Positions 25,955-35,704 are shown, counted from the stretch's first letter. The stretch: DNA of 64,000 nucleotides from Actinomycetes bacterium (GCA_014190015.1 BJFT01000004.1:1-64000), one strand, 5' to 3'. Translations and numbers: made by a program. The notes: generated from the sequence alone by a model not told the origin.

Positions 25955-27609
25955 CAACTTTTGCAGAGCGTCCAGCACTGACTCTTCCAACGCAGGATTT
26001 GCAACCAACGCGAAAAGGAAATGCTTTCGTTAAGTGGGTAACTACTACAGACCATAAGCGCATCGGTTACTTGTATCTCTTTACTACTTTTGCATGGTTT
26101 CTAATCGCTGGACTTCTTGCACTTATATTGCGTTCAGAGTTAGCACGACCTGGTCTGCAGTTCTTGAGTAACGAGCAGTACAACCAAATTTTCACAATGC
26201 ACGGAACAATCATGTTGCTGATGTTCGCAACTCCGTTATTCGTTGGTTTTGCCAACGTCATCATGCCTCTTCAAATTGGCGCAGCTGACGTAGCATTTCC
26301 GCGCTTAAACATGCTTTCTTACTGGCTATATCTATTTTCAGGAATCATGGTTTTCGCAGGATTCATAACTCCTGGAGGCGCCGCCTCCTTTGGTTGGACT
26401 GCGTATGCGCCACTATCAAACTCTGTGTATTCACCAGGCATTGGAGCAGACCTCTGGATTGTTGGTCTTGCTGTCGGTGGTATCGGAACAATTCTGGGCG
26501 CCGTTAACTTCATTACAACTATTTTTACAATGCGTGCACCTGGTATGACAATGTTTAGAATGTCGATCTTCTCTTGGAACGTATTGCTCACTTCGATCTT
26601 GGTTCTTCTAGCGTTCCCACCATTAGCAGTTGCTTTCCTAGGTTTAGAAGCGGATCGTTTATACGGCACTCACTTATTTGATCCAGCTAACGGCGGTGCG
26701 ATGTTGTGGCAGCACCTCTTCTGGTTCTTCGGCCACCCCGAGGTCTATATCTTGGCTCTTCCTTTCTTCGGAATTGCAACAGAGATTTTGCCAGTCTTTA
26801 GTCGCAAACCAATCTTTGGTTATAAGGGCTTAATTGCAGCAACAATTGCAATTGCAGCGCTATCGGTTTCCGTATGGGCGCACCATATGTTCGCAAGCGG
26901 GCAAGTGCTCTTACCGTTCTTCTCGTTCATGACATTTTTAATTGGTGTACCCACCGGTGTTAAATTCTTTAACTGGATCGGCACCATGTGGCGTGGTCAC
27001 GTCACATTTGAAACACCAATGCTCTGGGTTATGGGCTTTCTCGTAACATTCTTATTCGGTGGATTAACTGGAATTATTCTGGCTTCACCTCCACTTGATT
27101 TTGCAGTTTCGGCTTCATACTTCGTAGTTGCGCACTTCCACTATGTTCTATTTGGCACCGTGGTCTTTGCGATGTTTGCCGGATTCTATTTCTGGTGGCC
27201 AAAGATGACAGGTCGCATGCTCAATGAGCGACTAGGAAAAATTCACTTCTGGACTCTCTTCTTCGGTTTCCACCTAACATTCTTAATCCAGCACTGGTTA
27301 GGTATAAAAGGCTTCCCACGCCGTTATGCGGATTACCTGCCTACAGATGGCTTCACCTTCATGAATACCGTTTCAACAATCGGTTCATTCTTATTGGCGC
27401 TTTCAATGATTCCATTCTTCGTAAACGTTTGGATTACTCGCAAGAGCCCACTCGTTAATGTCGATGATCCATGGGGCTACGGCTCATCTTTGGAGTGGGC
27501 AACTTCATGTCCACCTCCACGCCACAACTTCACATCTATGCCACGCATTTCAAGTGAGCGACCAGCATTTGATTTACACCATCCACATATCAAAACTGAA
27601 GGGCACTAA
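25951..27609 (+). CDS. ctaD: Cytochrome c oxidase subunit I
   Basis: A 552-residue haem-copper oxidase catalytic subunit with about 12 membrane segments. Visible landmarks are FTMHGTIM (haem a ligand His), [15 protein letters not shown] (CuB His and the cross-linked His-Tyr), WAHHMFASG (CuB His pair), the K-channel T/K region and AHFHYVLFG (haem a and a3 ligands). Glu in GHPEVY is typical of the A-family. It belongs to the ctaC-ctaD-ctaF operon and forms the aa3 oxidase with CtaE (32091-32714). Confidence 0.97.
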   Translation: MTTFAERPALTLPTQDLQPTRKGNAFVKWVTTTDHKRIGYLYLFTTFAWFLIAGLLALILRSELARPGLQFLSNEQYNQIFTMHGTIMLLMFATPLFVGFANVIMPLQIGAADVAFPRLNMLSYWLYLFSGIMVFAGFITPGGAASFGWTAYAPLSNSVYSPGIGADLWIVGLAVGGIGTILGAVNFITTIFTMRAPGMTMFRMSIFSWNVLLTSILVLLAFPPLAVAFLGLEADRLYGTHLFDPANGGAMLWQHLFWFFGHPEVYILALPFFGIATEILPVFSRKPIFGYKGLIAATIAIAALSVSVWAHHMFASGQVLLPFFSFMTFLIGVPTGVKFFNWIGTMWRGHVTFETPMLWVMGFLVTFLFGGLTGIILASPPLDFAVSASYFVVAHFHYVLFGTVVFAMFAGFYFWWPKMTGRMLNERLGKIHFWTLFFGFHLTFLIQHWLGIKGFPRRYADYLPTDGFTFMNTVSTIGSFLLALSMIPFFVNVWITRKSPLVNVDDPWGYGSSLEWATSCPPPRHNFTSMPRISSERPAFDLHHPHIKTEGH

Positions 27610-27614
27610 GTTCA

Positions 27615-28019
27615 ATGAAAACTAATTGGATGCTCTTTGTTGGGCTAGCGATTTTCTACGTCATCATGACAATTGTTTATTGGTACGTAGATGGCGAACC
27701 GTTGGGCATCACAGGGCTAATGCTCTCTGCCGGTCTTGCAGGCATGGTTGGTTTTTATGTTTGGTTTACACAAAAAAGAATTGGAAAAATTCTTCCAGAA
27801 GATAACATCACTGCTGAGATCTCAGATGGTGCCGGCGAACTTGGTTTCTTCAGCCCTCATTCATGGTGGCCGCTACCAACTGGCATGTCTGCAGTAGCAG
27901 TTGGTCTAGGTTTGATTATCGGTTGGTGGTTCACACTTATTGCAGTAACTGGATTGATTATCAGCGTTATTGGCTGGGTTACTGAGTATGAAAAGCCACT
28001 TCCAACCGCTTCTCACTAA
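27615..28019 (+). CDS. ctaF: Actinobacterial cytochrome c oxidase subunit IV
   Basis: A 134-residue protein with four hydrophobic segments. It matches the actinobacterial CtaF family, including GFFSPHSWWPLP in the middle and a WVTEYE tail. It is a small structural subunit of the aa3 oxidase in the bc1-aa3 supercomplex. It follows ctaD by five bases. Confidence 0.9.
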   Translation: MKTNWMLFVGLAIFYVIMTIVYWYVDGEPLGITGLMLSAGLAGMVGFYVWFTQKRIGKILPEDNITAEISDGAGELGFFSPHSWWPLPTGMSAVAVGLGLIIGWWFTLIAVTGLIISVIGWVTEYEKPLPTASH

Positions 28020-28043
28020 TTGCGCTTCAAAAGCTAGCATCGG

Positions 28044-28691
28044 ATGAGAAAAGTTCGTGGCCTACTAAAGGCGTCGCATTTCATCCCTTCACTGATTGTC
28101 TCATCGATTGCTTTTGCATTTGGGGTTCATTACTGGTGGGAAGGCCCGGCTTACGTCATAGCCTTCACAGTATTTACCGGCCAGCTCGTAGTTGGCTGGA
28201 GTAATGACCTCTATGACTTTGCTGATGATCAAAAACATCAACGGTTGACTAAACCCCTTGTGTCGGGTGTTATCACAGAGAAATATTTACGGTCATGGTT
28301 GATTTTCATGGTGCCATTTTCACTTGTTGTAAACATTCTTGGGCCTTTAGGTTTTGAAGGCGGCTTGCTCTATTGGCTAGGTATCGGTTGTGGTGTGGCG
28401 TATAACTTCTATTTCAAATTTACTTTTCTCTCTCCGTTGCCATTTGCAGTCGCATTTGCAATTTTGCCGTCATGCATTGCCATCTCTAAAGATGTTACGC
28501 CTCCACTATGGATGTGGCTTGGGGGAGCGCTCCTGGGAAGCGCCGCGCATTTTGTTAACGTGCTAAAGGATTTAGACCAAGACAGAGCGAGCGAAATTAA
28601 AGGTCTGCCTCAGATTGTTGGCAAGAAGGCATCTATTGCGATCGCAGCAGTACTGAGCGTTATTGCCCTTGTCGTACTTGTAATTTCTTAG
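28044..28691 (+). CDS. UbiA-family prenyltransferase, substrate unknown
   Basis: A 215-residue polytopic membrane enzyme. The first Asp-rich motif is NDLYDFADD (about residues 54-62) and the second is DLDQDRASEIKG (about 172-183), as in UbiA transferases that attach prenyl chains to aromatic or lipid acceptors. It is shorter than UbiA, MenA or haem O synthase (about 290), with roughly seven membrane segments. Position beside the oxidase genes suggests quinone or haem metabolism, but CtaB-specific motifs are absent, so I do not call it ctaB. Its stop interlocks with qcrB (TTAG, 28688-28691). Confidence 0.8.
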   Translation: MRKVRGLLKASHFIPSLIVSSIAFAFGVHYWWEGPAYVIAFTVFTGQLVVGWSNDLYDFADDQKHQRLTKPLVSGVITEKYLRSWLIFMVPFSLVVNILGPLGFEGGLLYWLGIGCGVAYNFYFKFTFLSPLPFAVAFAILPSCIAISKDVTPPLWMWLGGALLGSAAHFVNVLKDLDQDRASEIKGLPQIVGKKASIAIAAVLSVIALVVLVIS

Positions 28692-30274
28692 TGATGTTCG
28701 ATCTCGTTGAGATCTTTACCAGTTACCTTCGGAGCCACCTCGGCATTTGCTTGACTCATTCGAGAACGCAATTTATTGCGAATTGCAGATGGACGGCGCA
28801 CACCCGATTTATCAATTTCTGGCAATTCCAATGGGCCGTTCTGTTCATGTGAGGTAAGTAGCCACTTCTTCTCTGGTGATAGCTCTTCATGAATTTCAAC
28901 GAATTCGCCGTGAGGTAGTCGAACAAGGCGACCTGTTTCTTTTCCGTGCAGCACAAGTTCGCGATCAGATCTTTGTAGTGAAATACAGATGCGCTTGGTG
29001 ATCACAAATGCAATCGGAGGAAGCACGATGATGCCAATACGACTAAACCACATAATCTGATTAATACTTAAATCAAATTGCTGAGCAATGATGTCGTTGC
29101 CGCCGTTGATGAGTGCTACGAGAGTGAAAGTTAGTGCCATCGCACCGATTGCTGTGCGATTTGGGGCATTACGTGGTCGATCAAGAAGATGGTGCTCGCG
29201 CTTATCGCCTGTAATCCAACTTTCGATAAATGGATACAGAGCCAAGCCAGTGAACATCAGGCCAGGAATAATCAAGCCCGGAATAAGAATGTTCCAGGAG
29301 ATTGTGTAACCAAAGAGATATGACTCAAGTGGTGGCGCCATACGCACTAATCCATCAAGCCAACCCATATACCAATCGGGCTGTGAACCAGCAGAAATTT
29401 GACCAGGTGTATATGGCCCGTATAACCAAATCGGGTTAATGGATGCAACAGCTGCAATAAATGTTGTTACACCAAATACAACAAAGAAGAATCCGCCAGC
29501 CTTAGCCATGTAAACCGGCATGAGGGGATAGCCAACTACATTTTTCTCAGTACGCCCTGGACCTGGGTATTGAGTGTGCTTCTGGTACCAAACCAACATT
29601 AAGTGCACGGTGATCAGGGCTAGGAAAATAGCTGGCAAAATCAAAACGTGAACGATAAAGATTCTTGGAATAAATGCTTCACCAGGAAATGCTCCACCGA
29701 AGGCGAAGAATGCAAGATAAGTACCCACTACTGGAATGGCCTGAATAATTGCTTCAGCAATTCGAATACCGGTACCTGATAACAAGTCATCTGGCAGTGA
29801 GTAACCAAGGAAGCCTTCAACAATTCCGAGAGTAAGTAATCCAACGCCAATGATCCAGTTAAATTCACGTGGCTTGCGGAAAGCGCCTGTGAAGTAAACG
29901 CGCATTAAGTGAACAACAATTGCAACCATGAAAAAGAGCGCAGCCCAGTGGTGGATCTGGCGCATCAATAAACCACCACGAATTTCAAATGAAATATCTA
30001 GCGTAGATGCATACGCTGCTGACATCTCTAAACCTGCAAGTGGTTGGTATTCACCATCGTAAATAACTTCACGTTGTGATGGATCAAACCAGAATGTTAA
30101 GAATGTGCCTGAGAGCAGCAAAATAATAAATGAGTACAAAGCAATTTCACCAAGTAAGAATGACCAGTGGTCGGGAAATACTTTGTTGAGATTCTTCTTC
30201 ATCCAGGCTGCGGCGCCAGTTCGCTCGTCTACATAATTTGCGACGTTGCCAGCGATACGTTCACGTGCGGTCAT
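28688..30274 (-). CDS. qcrB: Cytochrome bc1 complex cytochrome b subunit
   Basis: A 528-residue membrane subunit binding haems bL and bH and both quinone sites. Conserved pieces are MRQIHHWAALFF and HVLILPAIFLALITVHLML (haem-ligand His pairs), GYSLPDDLLSGTG, and the Qo-site PEWY equivalent, QPDWYMGW (Asp in place of Glu). The long soluble C-terminal extension is typical of Actinobacteria. The start is ATG 30274, overlapping the qcrA stop by four bases. It is the last gene of ctaE-qcrC-qcrA-qcrB. Confidence 0.96.
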   Translation of the reverse strand: MTARERIAGNVANYVDERTGAAAWMKKNLNKVFPDHWSFLLGEIALYSFIILLLSGTFLTFWFDPSQREVIYDGEYQPLAGLEMSAAYASTLDISFEIRGGLLMRQIHHWAALFFMVAIVVHLMRVYFTGAFRKPREFNWIIGVGLLTLGIVEGFLGYSLPDDLLSGTGIRIAEAIIQAIPVVGTYLAFFAFGGAFPGEAFIPRIFIVHVLILPAIFLALITVHLMLVWYQKHTQYPGPGRTEKNVVGYPLMPVYMAKAGGFFFVVFGVTTFIAAVASINPIWLYGPYTPGQISAGSQPDWYMGWLDGLVRMAPPLESYLFGYTISWNILIPGLIIPGLMFTGLALYPFIESWITGDKREHHLLDRPRNAPNRTAIGAMALTFTLVALINGGNDIIAQQFDLSINQIMWFSRIGIIVLPPIAFVITKRICISLQRSDRELVLHGKETGRLVRLPHGEFVEIHEELSPEKKWLLTSHEQNGPLELPEIDKSGVRRPSAIRNKLRSRMSQANAEVAPKVTGKDLNEIEHH

Positions 30275-31266
30275 GATGAGCGCTCCCAAAAACTAGGTCC
30301 AACTGGTTCGTTGAATGGTTCTTTTGCAATTAGATACCCTTCGGAATCTAAGGCCAATGCTAATTGAGGTAGTGGTCTGGCCGCAGGTCCAAATAAGACC
30401 TTTGCAGCGCGGGTCACATCAAATGTTGATTGGTGACATGGACAGAGCAGGTGCTTTGTCTGTTGTTCATACAGCGCCACTGCGCAACCCATATGAGAAC
30501 AAATCTTTGAAAACGCAATGATGCCTTCGTGAGTCCAGGACAAACGCTCAGCGTCTAAGTTGAACTCTTCGGGACGCAGACGAATCAGTAAAACCGCATC
30601 TTTAGCAATGTCACTGAGTTTGTGGTGATCTTCACCAGGGGGAAGTTCAGGTAGAACTTGGGCTACTGCTCCAACTTCTAAATCTTCTGGCTTAATCGGA
30701 CGATCACCTGGATCTGTTACGAGTCGAGTACCAGCTTTCCAACTTGTTTTCGTAAGTGAATCTTCTGGAAGCGGACCTAGATCGCGTAGCAATAACAATG
30801 GAGATAGGCCAACTAAGCCGAGGGATAAACCGAGGGATCGCTTAATCAATGAACGACGACCTAATCCAGCAGCGGCTGCACCTTCCTTAGCTGTCTTAAC
30901 AAACTCTTTGCGATCTTCTTCAGTCGAACGAAATTCGTGGCGTTGCACGGTAACTTCGTTATCTGGCATGAGTGTTTTAGCCCAATGAATTGCGCCAATT
31001 CCAATGAAGAAAAGCGAGAAGGCAAGACCTAAACCTAAGAAAAGTTGATGAGCATTTGTGTTACCCATAACTGGTAAAAAGATGAAAATATCGTCTGGGA
31101 TCGCAACGTAGGAGAAGATAAAGAGAAGCGTTCCGAGGGATGAAAGAGAGAAAAGAATTGCGACTTGGCGCTCGGCTCTTTTGGCAGCGATCGGATCTTC
31201 ATCGGCTTTGCGATGAACATGTGGCGGAATTCCAGGATCTGAAATAGCTTCTAGTTCGTGTGCCAT
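30271..31266 (-). CDS. qcrA: Rieske iron-sulfur subunit of bc1 complex
   Basis: A 331-residue actinobacterial-type Rieske protein with three membrane segments (about residues 32-95 and 145-162) rather than one. The C-terminal 2Fe-2S domain has ligands in CSHMGC and CPCHQSTF. A short KRSLGLSLGLVGLSP segment after SLIKR before the third helix resembles the twin-helix insertion signal of QcrA but lacks a clear RR beyond GRRSLIKRS. It accepts electrons from menaquinol for cytochrome cc. Confidence 0.95.
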   Translation of the reverse strand: MAHELEAISDPGIPPHVHRKADEDPIAAKRAERQVAILFSLSSLGTLLFIFSYVAIPDDIFIFLPVMGNTNAHQLFLGLGLAFSLFFIGIGAIHWAKTLMPDNEVTVQRHEFRSTEEDRKEFVKTAKEGAAAAGLGRRSLIKRSLGLSLGLVGLSPLLLLRDLGPLPEDSLTKTSWKAGTRLVTDPGDRPIKPEDLEVGAVAQVLPELPPGEDHHKLSDIAKDAVLLIRLRPEEFNLDAERLSWTHEGIIAFSKICSHMGCAVALYEQQTKHLLCPCHQSTFDVTRAAKVLFGPAARPLPQLALALDSEGYLIAKEPFNEPVGPSFWERSS

Positions 31267-31273
31267 GTTTTCC

Positions 31274-32065
31274 TTATCTCGCCTTCATTGCAAGCCAGAC
31301 TGCAACGCCAATTAACATTCCAATTCCAAGTGTCCAAACAAGTAAGCCTTCAGTTACGGGACCAACTCTTCCAAGTGATGCACCGCCTAGTGCTGGTTCC
31401 GCTTCTGCAGCTTTAATCCATTTAATAATCGAGAGTTTTTCTTCTGGAGTAATAGTTTTATCGGAGAAAACCGGCATAGATTGTGGACCAGTGATCATCG
31501 CTTCATAAATATGAACAGGCTCTACGCCCATTACGGTAGGTGCGTATTTACCTTGCGTTAGTGCTCCACCTTGACCAGCAAAGTTATGGCACATAGCGCA
31601 GTTATTTCTAAAGAGTTCGCCACCTTCAGCAAGACTTCCATCTCGTTCATAATTGAGTAATTCATCGCCTGGAATTTCAGGTCCTGGTGCGAGGGATGCA
31701 ACATAAGCAGCGAGGGCTGCTACTTGTTCAGGTGTGTACACAGGTTCTTTGCGCATTGCTTGTGTGCTCATATCAGCCATTGGCATACGACCAGTTGCAA
31801 CTTGGAAATCAACAGATGCAGCACCTACGCCAATTAACGATGGTGCAATTGCACCACCTTCAGCATTTAGGCCGTGACATGAGGAGCAACCCTTCAAGAA
31901 GAGTTGCTTTCCTTCTTCAATAACAGCCGAACGAGCTAATGCGAGCGCTGACTTATTCGGTGTTGCACTTGCAACAGAAAAAGTCGTACCGATTGCCAAA
32001 AGCGCGAACACCAACAAAGTAGGTGCTGCAGCGCGATGTCTGCGGTATCGGGATAGTCGCTTCAC
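31274..32065 (-). CDS. qcrC: Dihaem cytochrome c subunit of bc1 complex (cytochrome cc)
   Basis: A 263-residue protein with an N-terminal membrane/signal segment, two haem-c motifs (CSSCH and CAMCH), Met-containing axial-ligand regions in each half, and a C-terminal anchor (about residues 240-258). This dihaem form replaces soluble cytochrome c in Actinobacteria and links bc1 directly to CtaC. A GAAAGG ribosome site is present. Seven bases separate it from qcrA. Confidence 0.96.
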   Translation of the reverse strand: MKRLSRYRRHRAAAPTLLVFALLAIGTTFSVASATPNKSALALARSAVIEEGKQLFLKGCSSCHGLNAEGGAIAPSLIGVGAASVDFQVATGRMPMADMSTQAMRKEPVYTPEQVAALAAYVASLAPGPEIPGDELLNYERDGSLAEGGELFRNNCAMCHNFAGQGGALTQGKYAPTVMGVEPVHIYEAMITGPQSMPVFSDKTITPEEKLSIIKWIKAAEAEPALGGASLGRVGPVTEGLLVWTLGIGMLIGVAVWLAMKAR

Positions 32066-32090
32066 ATTGTGCCTTTCGTTATCTTCATAA

Positions 32091-32714
32091 TTACTTGATC
32101 AAGTAAATTGCTGAAAAGAGTGCGATCCAAACAACATCGACGAAGTGCCAGTAGTAGGAAACCACAATCGCTGTTGTTGCTTGAGAATGAGTGAAGCGGC
32201 GAGCCTTAGCGACTCGCAACATCACGATAAGAAATGCAATAAGACCACCGGTTACGTGCAGACCATGGAAGCCAGTTGCGATGTAAAAAATAGAACCGTA
32301 AGCAGTTGATGACAGCGTCATGCCTTCTGAGACCAAGAGTGCGTATTCATATACCTGACCGGCGATGAAGAATGCACCCATAAGGAATGTGAGTGCGAAC
32401 CACTCGCGCATTCCCCATTTACTCATCTGCAAAAAACTACCTGTTCGCTTATTTTGAAAACGTTCTGCAGCGAAGACACCAAACTGACATGTAACTGATG
32501 AGAGAACCAGGATCGTTGTATTAAAAGCTGCAAATGGAATATTCAAGAGTTCAGATGATTCAAGCCAAATTGCTGGACCTTGAACAGCGCGAGTTGTGAA
32601 ATAAATTGCAAACAAACCTGCGAAAAACATTAACTCACTAGAGAGCCAAACAATGGTTCCAACTGCGACCAAGTTCGGGCGCGTGATTTTATGGGCTGTG
32701 GCTTCAGTGGACAT
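32091..32714 (-). CDS. ctaE: Cytochrome c oxidase subunit III
   Basis: A 207-residue subunit with five membrane segments. It shows the subunit III landmarks [14 protein letters not shown] (Glu), the [14 protein letters not shown]-terminal motif and HGLHVTGG. The start is ATG 32714 ([10 protein letters not shown]); a longer reading to 32807 adds a basic, non-homologous stretch. Upstream on the reverse strand, AATAAT lies 7 bases before the ATG, a possible leaderless -10. It is the first gene of the ctaE-qcrCAB operon. Confidence 0.95.
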   Translation of the reverse strand: MSTEATAHKITRPNLVAVGTIVWLSSELMFFAGLFAIYFTTRAVQGPAIWLESSELLNIPFAAFNTTILVLSSVTCQFGVFAAERFQNKRTGSFLQMSKWGMREWFALTFLMGAFFIAGQVYEYALLVSEGMTLSSTAYGSIFYIATGFHGLHVTGGLIAFLIVMLRVAKARRFTHSQATTAIVVSYYWHFVDVVWIALFSAIYLIK

Positions 32715-32842
32715 AGGGATGATTATTCCCGCAAAGGCGTCTGACTTCCACCGCCACCGACCTAGTTGCCCTCGGCATTTTCGCCTCAACTGGGTGAAAC
32801 GGGTCACTTCGAATTCTTGCTCTCAGAATGGAAACGAACTAT

Positions 32843-32848
32843 TAGGAT
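32843..32848 (+). promoter_or_regulatory. -10 element TAGGAT deciding the start at 32855
   Basis: TAGGAT is followed by 6 bases (ATGACC) and then ATG 32855. An earlier in-frame ATG at 32849 touches the -10 and could not be on the message, so 32855 is the better start. Confidence 0.6.
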
Positions 32849-32854
32849 ATGACC

Positions 32855-33295
32855 ATGGTTTCAGAAGCATCTACGGCTCAAAAGAAGAAGCAGATCGCTA
32901 TTTATTCCGACGATAGTTCGGTCAGAGCTGCTGTAATTCTTGCCCTTGGAAATCGCATTGCCGAGGATTTACCTGAACATGAAATTCATGAATTTGCGAC
33001 GGGTGCGGCCCTTCGACAGTACATCGACCGCAAATCTCAAGATGGAACCTTCAAGATTGATTTATTTATTTTAGATGGCGAAGCGACCCCTGAAGGCGGA
33101 CTTGGAGTTGCACGTCAGTTAAAGGATGAAGTTTTTAACTGCCCACCCGTATTGGCGATTACAGGGCGCAAAGAGGATGCATGGCTTGCAGCATGGTCAA
33201 AAGTTGAAGCATCTGTAATTCACCCAATAGATCCATTCACTCTTGCTCGCACTGTCGCAGAATTGTTGCGCACCGGTTCACTCACTTCGGCGTAA
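32855..33295 (+). CDS. Response-regulator receiver-like protein, degenerate
   Basis: A 146-residue single-domain protein with a CheY-like pattern: an acidic pair near the N-terminus (YSDDSSVR), an Asp at the end of a hydrophobic strand (DLFILDGEA, about residue 73) and a third strand (VLAITGR). The conserved Lys of the K-P loop is replaced: the strand reads SVIHPIDP, with His where Lys is expected. There is no output domain. It may be a pseudo-receiver acting by protein contact. It sits between ctaE and trpD as in other Actinobacteria, but has its own leaderless promoter. Confidence 0.65.
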   Translation: MVSEASTAQKKKQIAIYSDDSSVRAAVILALGNRIAEDLPEHEIHEFATGAALRQYIDRKSQDGTFKIDLFILDGEATPEGGLGVARQLKDEVFNCPPVLAITGRKEDAWLAAWSKVEASVIHPIDPFTLARTVAELLRTGSLTSA

Positions 33296-33313
33296 TACTT
33301 AAAAAGCCCAATC

Positions 33314-34357
33314 ATGAGCGAAAGATGGAAAGACTCTGTCGCTGCTCTTGAATCTGGATTGAATTTAACGAGTGCTGATGCACAGTGGTTTATGCGCGAA
33401 ATTCTCGAGGGACGAGCAGAAGGCTCTGATCTTTCAGAGTTTTTGATAGCGCTAAAGAACAAGGGCGAGACATCAGATGAAGTTGGTGCCTTTGTTACAG
33501 AAATGTTTAATCACAGTGCGCCGATAAATATCACTCAAAGAGCTGTAGACACCGTTGGTACAGGTGGCGATGGCGCACACACAATTAACATCTCAACAAC
33601 TGCTGCCATCATTGCTGCAGCAGCTGGAGCACGTGTGGTCAAGCACGGAAATCGAGCATCATCTTCTAAATCTGGCGCCGCTGATTTACTCGAAGCCCTA
33701 GGTGTGAACATCTCCTTGGATGGCGCTGGTGTTGAGAAAACTGTTTCGGAATTGGGTATCGGTTTTTGTTTCGCGCAGAAATTTCATCCAGCTATGAAAA
33801 ATGCTGCAGCGGTGCGAAAAGAGTTAGGCGTGCCTACGGTTTTCAATATTTTGGGACCGTTGGCAAATCCAGCAAAGCCACAGGCTGCAGCCATTGGTGT
33901 TGCAAATGAACGGATGCACTTAGTTATGGCCCAAGTTTTAGGAGATCGTGGCGTAGATGGTTTTGTCTTTCGCGGAGATGATGGGTTGGATGAAATAACT
34001 TTGGCAACCACCACATCTGTTTTATCTATCGGTGATGGCACCATTGAAAGTGATCGCATTGAACCAGCTGATTTTGGTATCTCGACAGCTCCGATATCCG
34101 CACTTGTTGGGGGAGATGCGAATGAGAATGCGCGAATCACTCGAGCAATTTTTGGTGGCGAACGCGGGGCACCACGGGATGCAGTTCTCCTTAATGCCGC
34201 CGCTGCAATCGCGGCATATGAAGGAGACTTAAAGTTAGATATTCATGAACGTTTGCAAACGGCGTTAAAGCGCGCGACTGACGTGGTGGATACAGGTAAA
34301 GCAAGTGCATTGTTAAACCAGTGGGCAACGCTGACTCAAAACCTAGCGTCGAATTAA
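33314..34357 (+). CDS. trpD: Anthranilate phosphoribosyltransferase
   Basis: A 347-residue tryptophan-pathway enzyme joining anthranilate and PRPP. The PRPP/Mg site DTVGTGGDGAHTINIST (about residues 76-92), KHGNRASSSKSGAADLLEALG, the anthranilate site and the FRGDDGLDE acidic motif are all present. No other trp genes are in this window, the usual situation for this locus in Actinobacteria. No clear ribosome site is visible. Confidence 0.96.
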   Translation: MSERWKDSVAALESGLNLTSADAQWFMREILEGRAEGSDLSEFLIALKNKGETSDEVGAFVTEMFNHSAPINITQRAVDTVGTGGDGAHTINISTTAAIIAAAAGARVVKHGNRASSSKSGAADLLEALGVNISLDGAGVEKTVSELGIGFCFAQKFHPAMKNAAAVRKELGVPTVFNILGPLANPAKPQAAAIGVANERMHLVMAQVLGDRGVDGFVFRGDDGLDEITLATTTSVLSIGDGTIESDRIEPADFGISTAPISALVGGDANENARITRAIFGGERGAPRDAVLLNAAAAIAAYEGDLKLDIHERLQTALKRATDVVDTGKASALLNQWATLTQNLASN

Positions 34358-34366
34358 TTCGCGGCG

Positions 34367-34372
34367 TACTCT
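34367..34372 (+). promoter_or_regulatory. -10 element TACTCT, leaderless start for hydrolase at 34380
   Basis: TACTCT is followed by 7 bases and then ATG 34380. There is no ribosome site. Confidence 0.6.
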
Positions 34373-34379
34373 TTCTCGC

Positions 34380-35147
34380 ATGGGAGTTATAGGCGCACCA
34401 GTTGGTTACTTAGATGATTTTGCTGCAACCGGAACAGGTGCAACAAAAGAAGTAGGAATTCTCTTGGTCCACGGTTTTACTGGCTCCCCATCATCGATGC
34501 GCCCTTGGGCAGAGTTCATGCATCAACAGGGATACACAGTTCGTGTGCCGCGATTGCCGGGCCACGGAACCAAACCTGAGGATCTCAACAATGTTAAATG
34601 GCAAGAGTGGCCCCGAAAAATTGAGAGTGAACTGCGAGAACTTCAAAAGAGCTGTTCAAAGATATTTGTATTCGGTCTGTCAATGGGCGGCGGTTTAACT
34701 CTTTATACGACTCAGAATCATCAGGAGAAAATAAGCGGAATTGTCTTGGTTAATCCCATGATTCACATCCCTCACGTCACCCCAACTATGGCGAAAATTT
34801 TGTCAAAGTTCCAGAAAATGCGCTCTGCAGTTGGCAACGACATTAAACGCAAGAACGTGACGGAATATGCCTACGACGCTAATCCAATAGTTGGAATTTA
34901 TGAGCTCACAAAAATGCTCAAAGTAACTCGAGCGAACCTCGCAAAAGTGAGCATCCCTACACTGCTATTTCACAGCACCGAAGATCATGTGCTTCCGGTG
35001 TCGAACACAGAGATTATTCTCGAAGGGATTTCTTCAAAGGACAAAGAGCGCGTAGAGCTTACAAATAGTTACCACGTTGCCACATTGGATCATGACATGG
35101 AGATCATTTTTGAAAAATCGCTCATTTTTGTGAAAGAGCGGTCTTAA
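34380..35147 (+). CDS. Alpha/beta hydrolase (carboxylesterase-like)
   Basis: A 255-residue serine hydrolase. The oxyanion HG motif is LVHGFTGSP (about residues 28-36), the nucleophile elbow is GLSMGGG (Ser about 100), the Asp is in STEDHVLP (about 201) and the His in NSYHVATLDHD (about 231). It resembles carboxylesterase Est30 and monoacylglycerol-lipase-like enzymes; the natural ester is unknown. It overlaps the convergent DUF1801-like gene by 26 bases. The start is leaderless. Confidence 0.87.
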   Translation: MGVIGAPVGYLDDFAATGTGATKEVGILLVHGFTGSPSSMRPWAEFMHQQGYTVRVPRLPGHGTKPEDLNNVKWQEWPRKIESELRELQKSCSKIFVFGLSMGGGLTLYTTQNHQEKISGIVLVNPMIHIPHVTPTMAKILSKFQKMRSAVGNDIKRKNVTEYAYDANPIVGIYELTKMLKVTRANLAKVSIPTLLFHSTEDHVLPVSNTEIILEGISSKDKERVELTNSYHVATLDHDMEIIFEKSLIFVKERS

Positions 35148-35673
35148 CCATCTTAATCAGGATTTTTTCGTCGACTTCCCAATCATTCGGCACGGCAACT
35201 GTCTTCTTATTGACCTTGTAACCCTTAAGTTGCGGCGCCATTTTCTTAATTACTTCAGAATCAAAGGGCGCAATCAAAATATGGTTTGTTGCAACGGATG
35301 CACCGAAAACATAATGAGTGCCTTTTCGTAGCATTGGCTGATTCCATGCCGTAACGAGTTCTAATTCAGGGTACTTCGCCTTAAGAATTCTAAATACTTT
35401 CCTAAGAGTTTTGGCTTGGACAGGATCTATTGATTTGAAGTAATCACTAGGTGTTTCAAACTTACGTGTCGTAGTTGATCCTCGAGAGAACATAACTAGG
35501 GCATTGGCATGCGCTTGTGAGAATCCATAGTTTTCTCGTAGGTGAGCTATCTGTTCTGGATACTTCTTATCTTTGATTGAGGCCATGACCTTAAACCAGT
35601 ACTTCATAGGTTCGCCGTACTTCTTCTCGATAAGCGGAAAATGCGCTTCTCGGCTCGGGTCTTTAGTAGGCAT
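35122..35673 (-). CDS. DUF4287/DUF1801-type protein
   Basis: A 183-residue soluble protein in two parts. The N-terminal part (about 1-70) has the DUF4287 pattern YWFKVMASIKDKKYPEQIAHLRENYGFS and a conserved HANALV stretch. The C-terminal part (about 75-183) is of the DUF1801/DUF5655 (YdhG-like) type, with VTAWNQPMLRKGTHYVFG. Function is unknown; such proteins are widespread small accessory genes. The start is ATG 35673, supported by a TATTAT -10 exactly 6 bases upstream. It is divergent from the SMR gene across 31 bases. Confidence 0.75.
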   Translation of the reverse strand: MPTKDPSREAHFPLIEKKYGEPMKYWFKVMASIKDKKYPEQIAHLRENYGFSQAHANALVMFSRGSTTTRKFETPSDYFKSIDPVQAKTLRKVFRILKAKYPELELVTAWNQPMLRKGTHYVFGASVATNHILIAPFDSEVIKKMAPQLKGYKVNKKTVAVPNDWEVDEKILIKMVKTALSQK

Positions 35674-35679
35674 GGTTAA

Positions 35680-35685
35680 ATAATA
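35680..35685 (-). promoter_or_regulatory. -10 element TATTAT, leaderless start for DUF1801-like gene
   Basis: On the reverse strand, TATTAT is followed by 6 bases (TTAACC) and then ATG 35673. It is paired back to back with the element at 35693-35698. Confidence 0.6.
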
Positions 35686-35692
35686 ATACGGA

Positions 35693-35698
35693 TACCAT
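35693..35698 (+). promoter_or_regulatory. -10 element TACCAT, leaderless start for SMR gene
   Basis: TACCAT is followed by 6 bases (TGCGTT) and then ATG 35705. There is no ribosome site. The -35 regions of both promoters must lie within the opposite gene. Confidence 0.6.
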
Positions 35699-35704
35699 TG
35701 CGTT

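Noticed and set aside
28020-28046. TAGCAT as a leaderless -10 for the UbiA-type gene
   Set aside because: It ends only three bases before the ATG, too close for the 6-7 base rule seen elsewhere.
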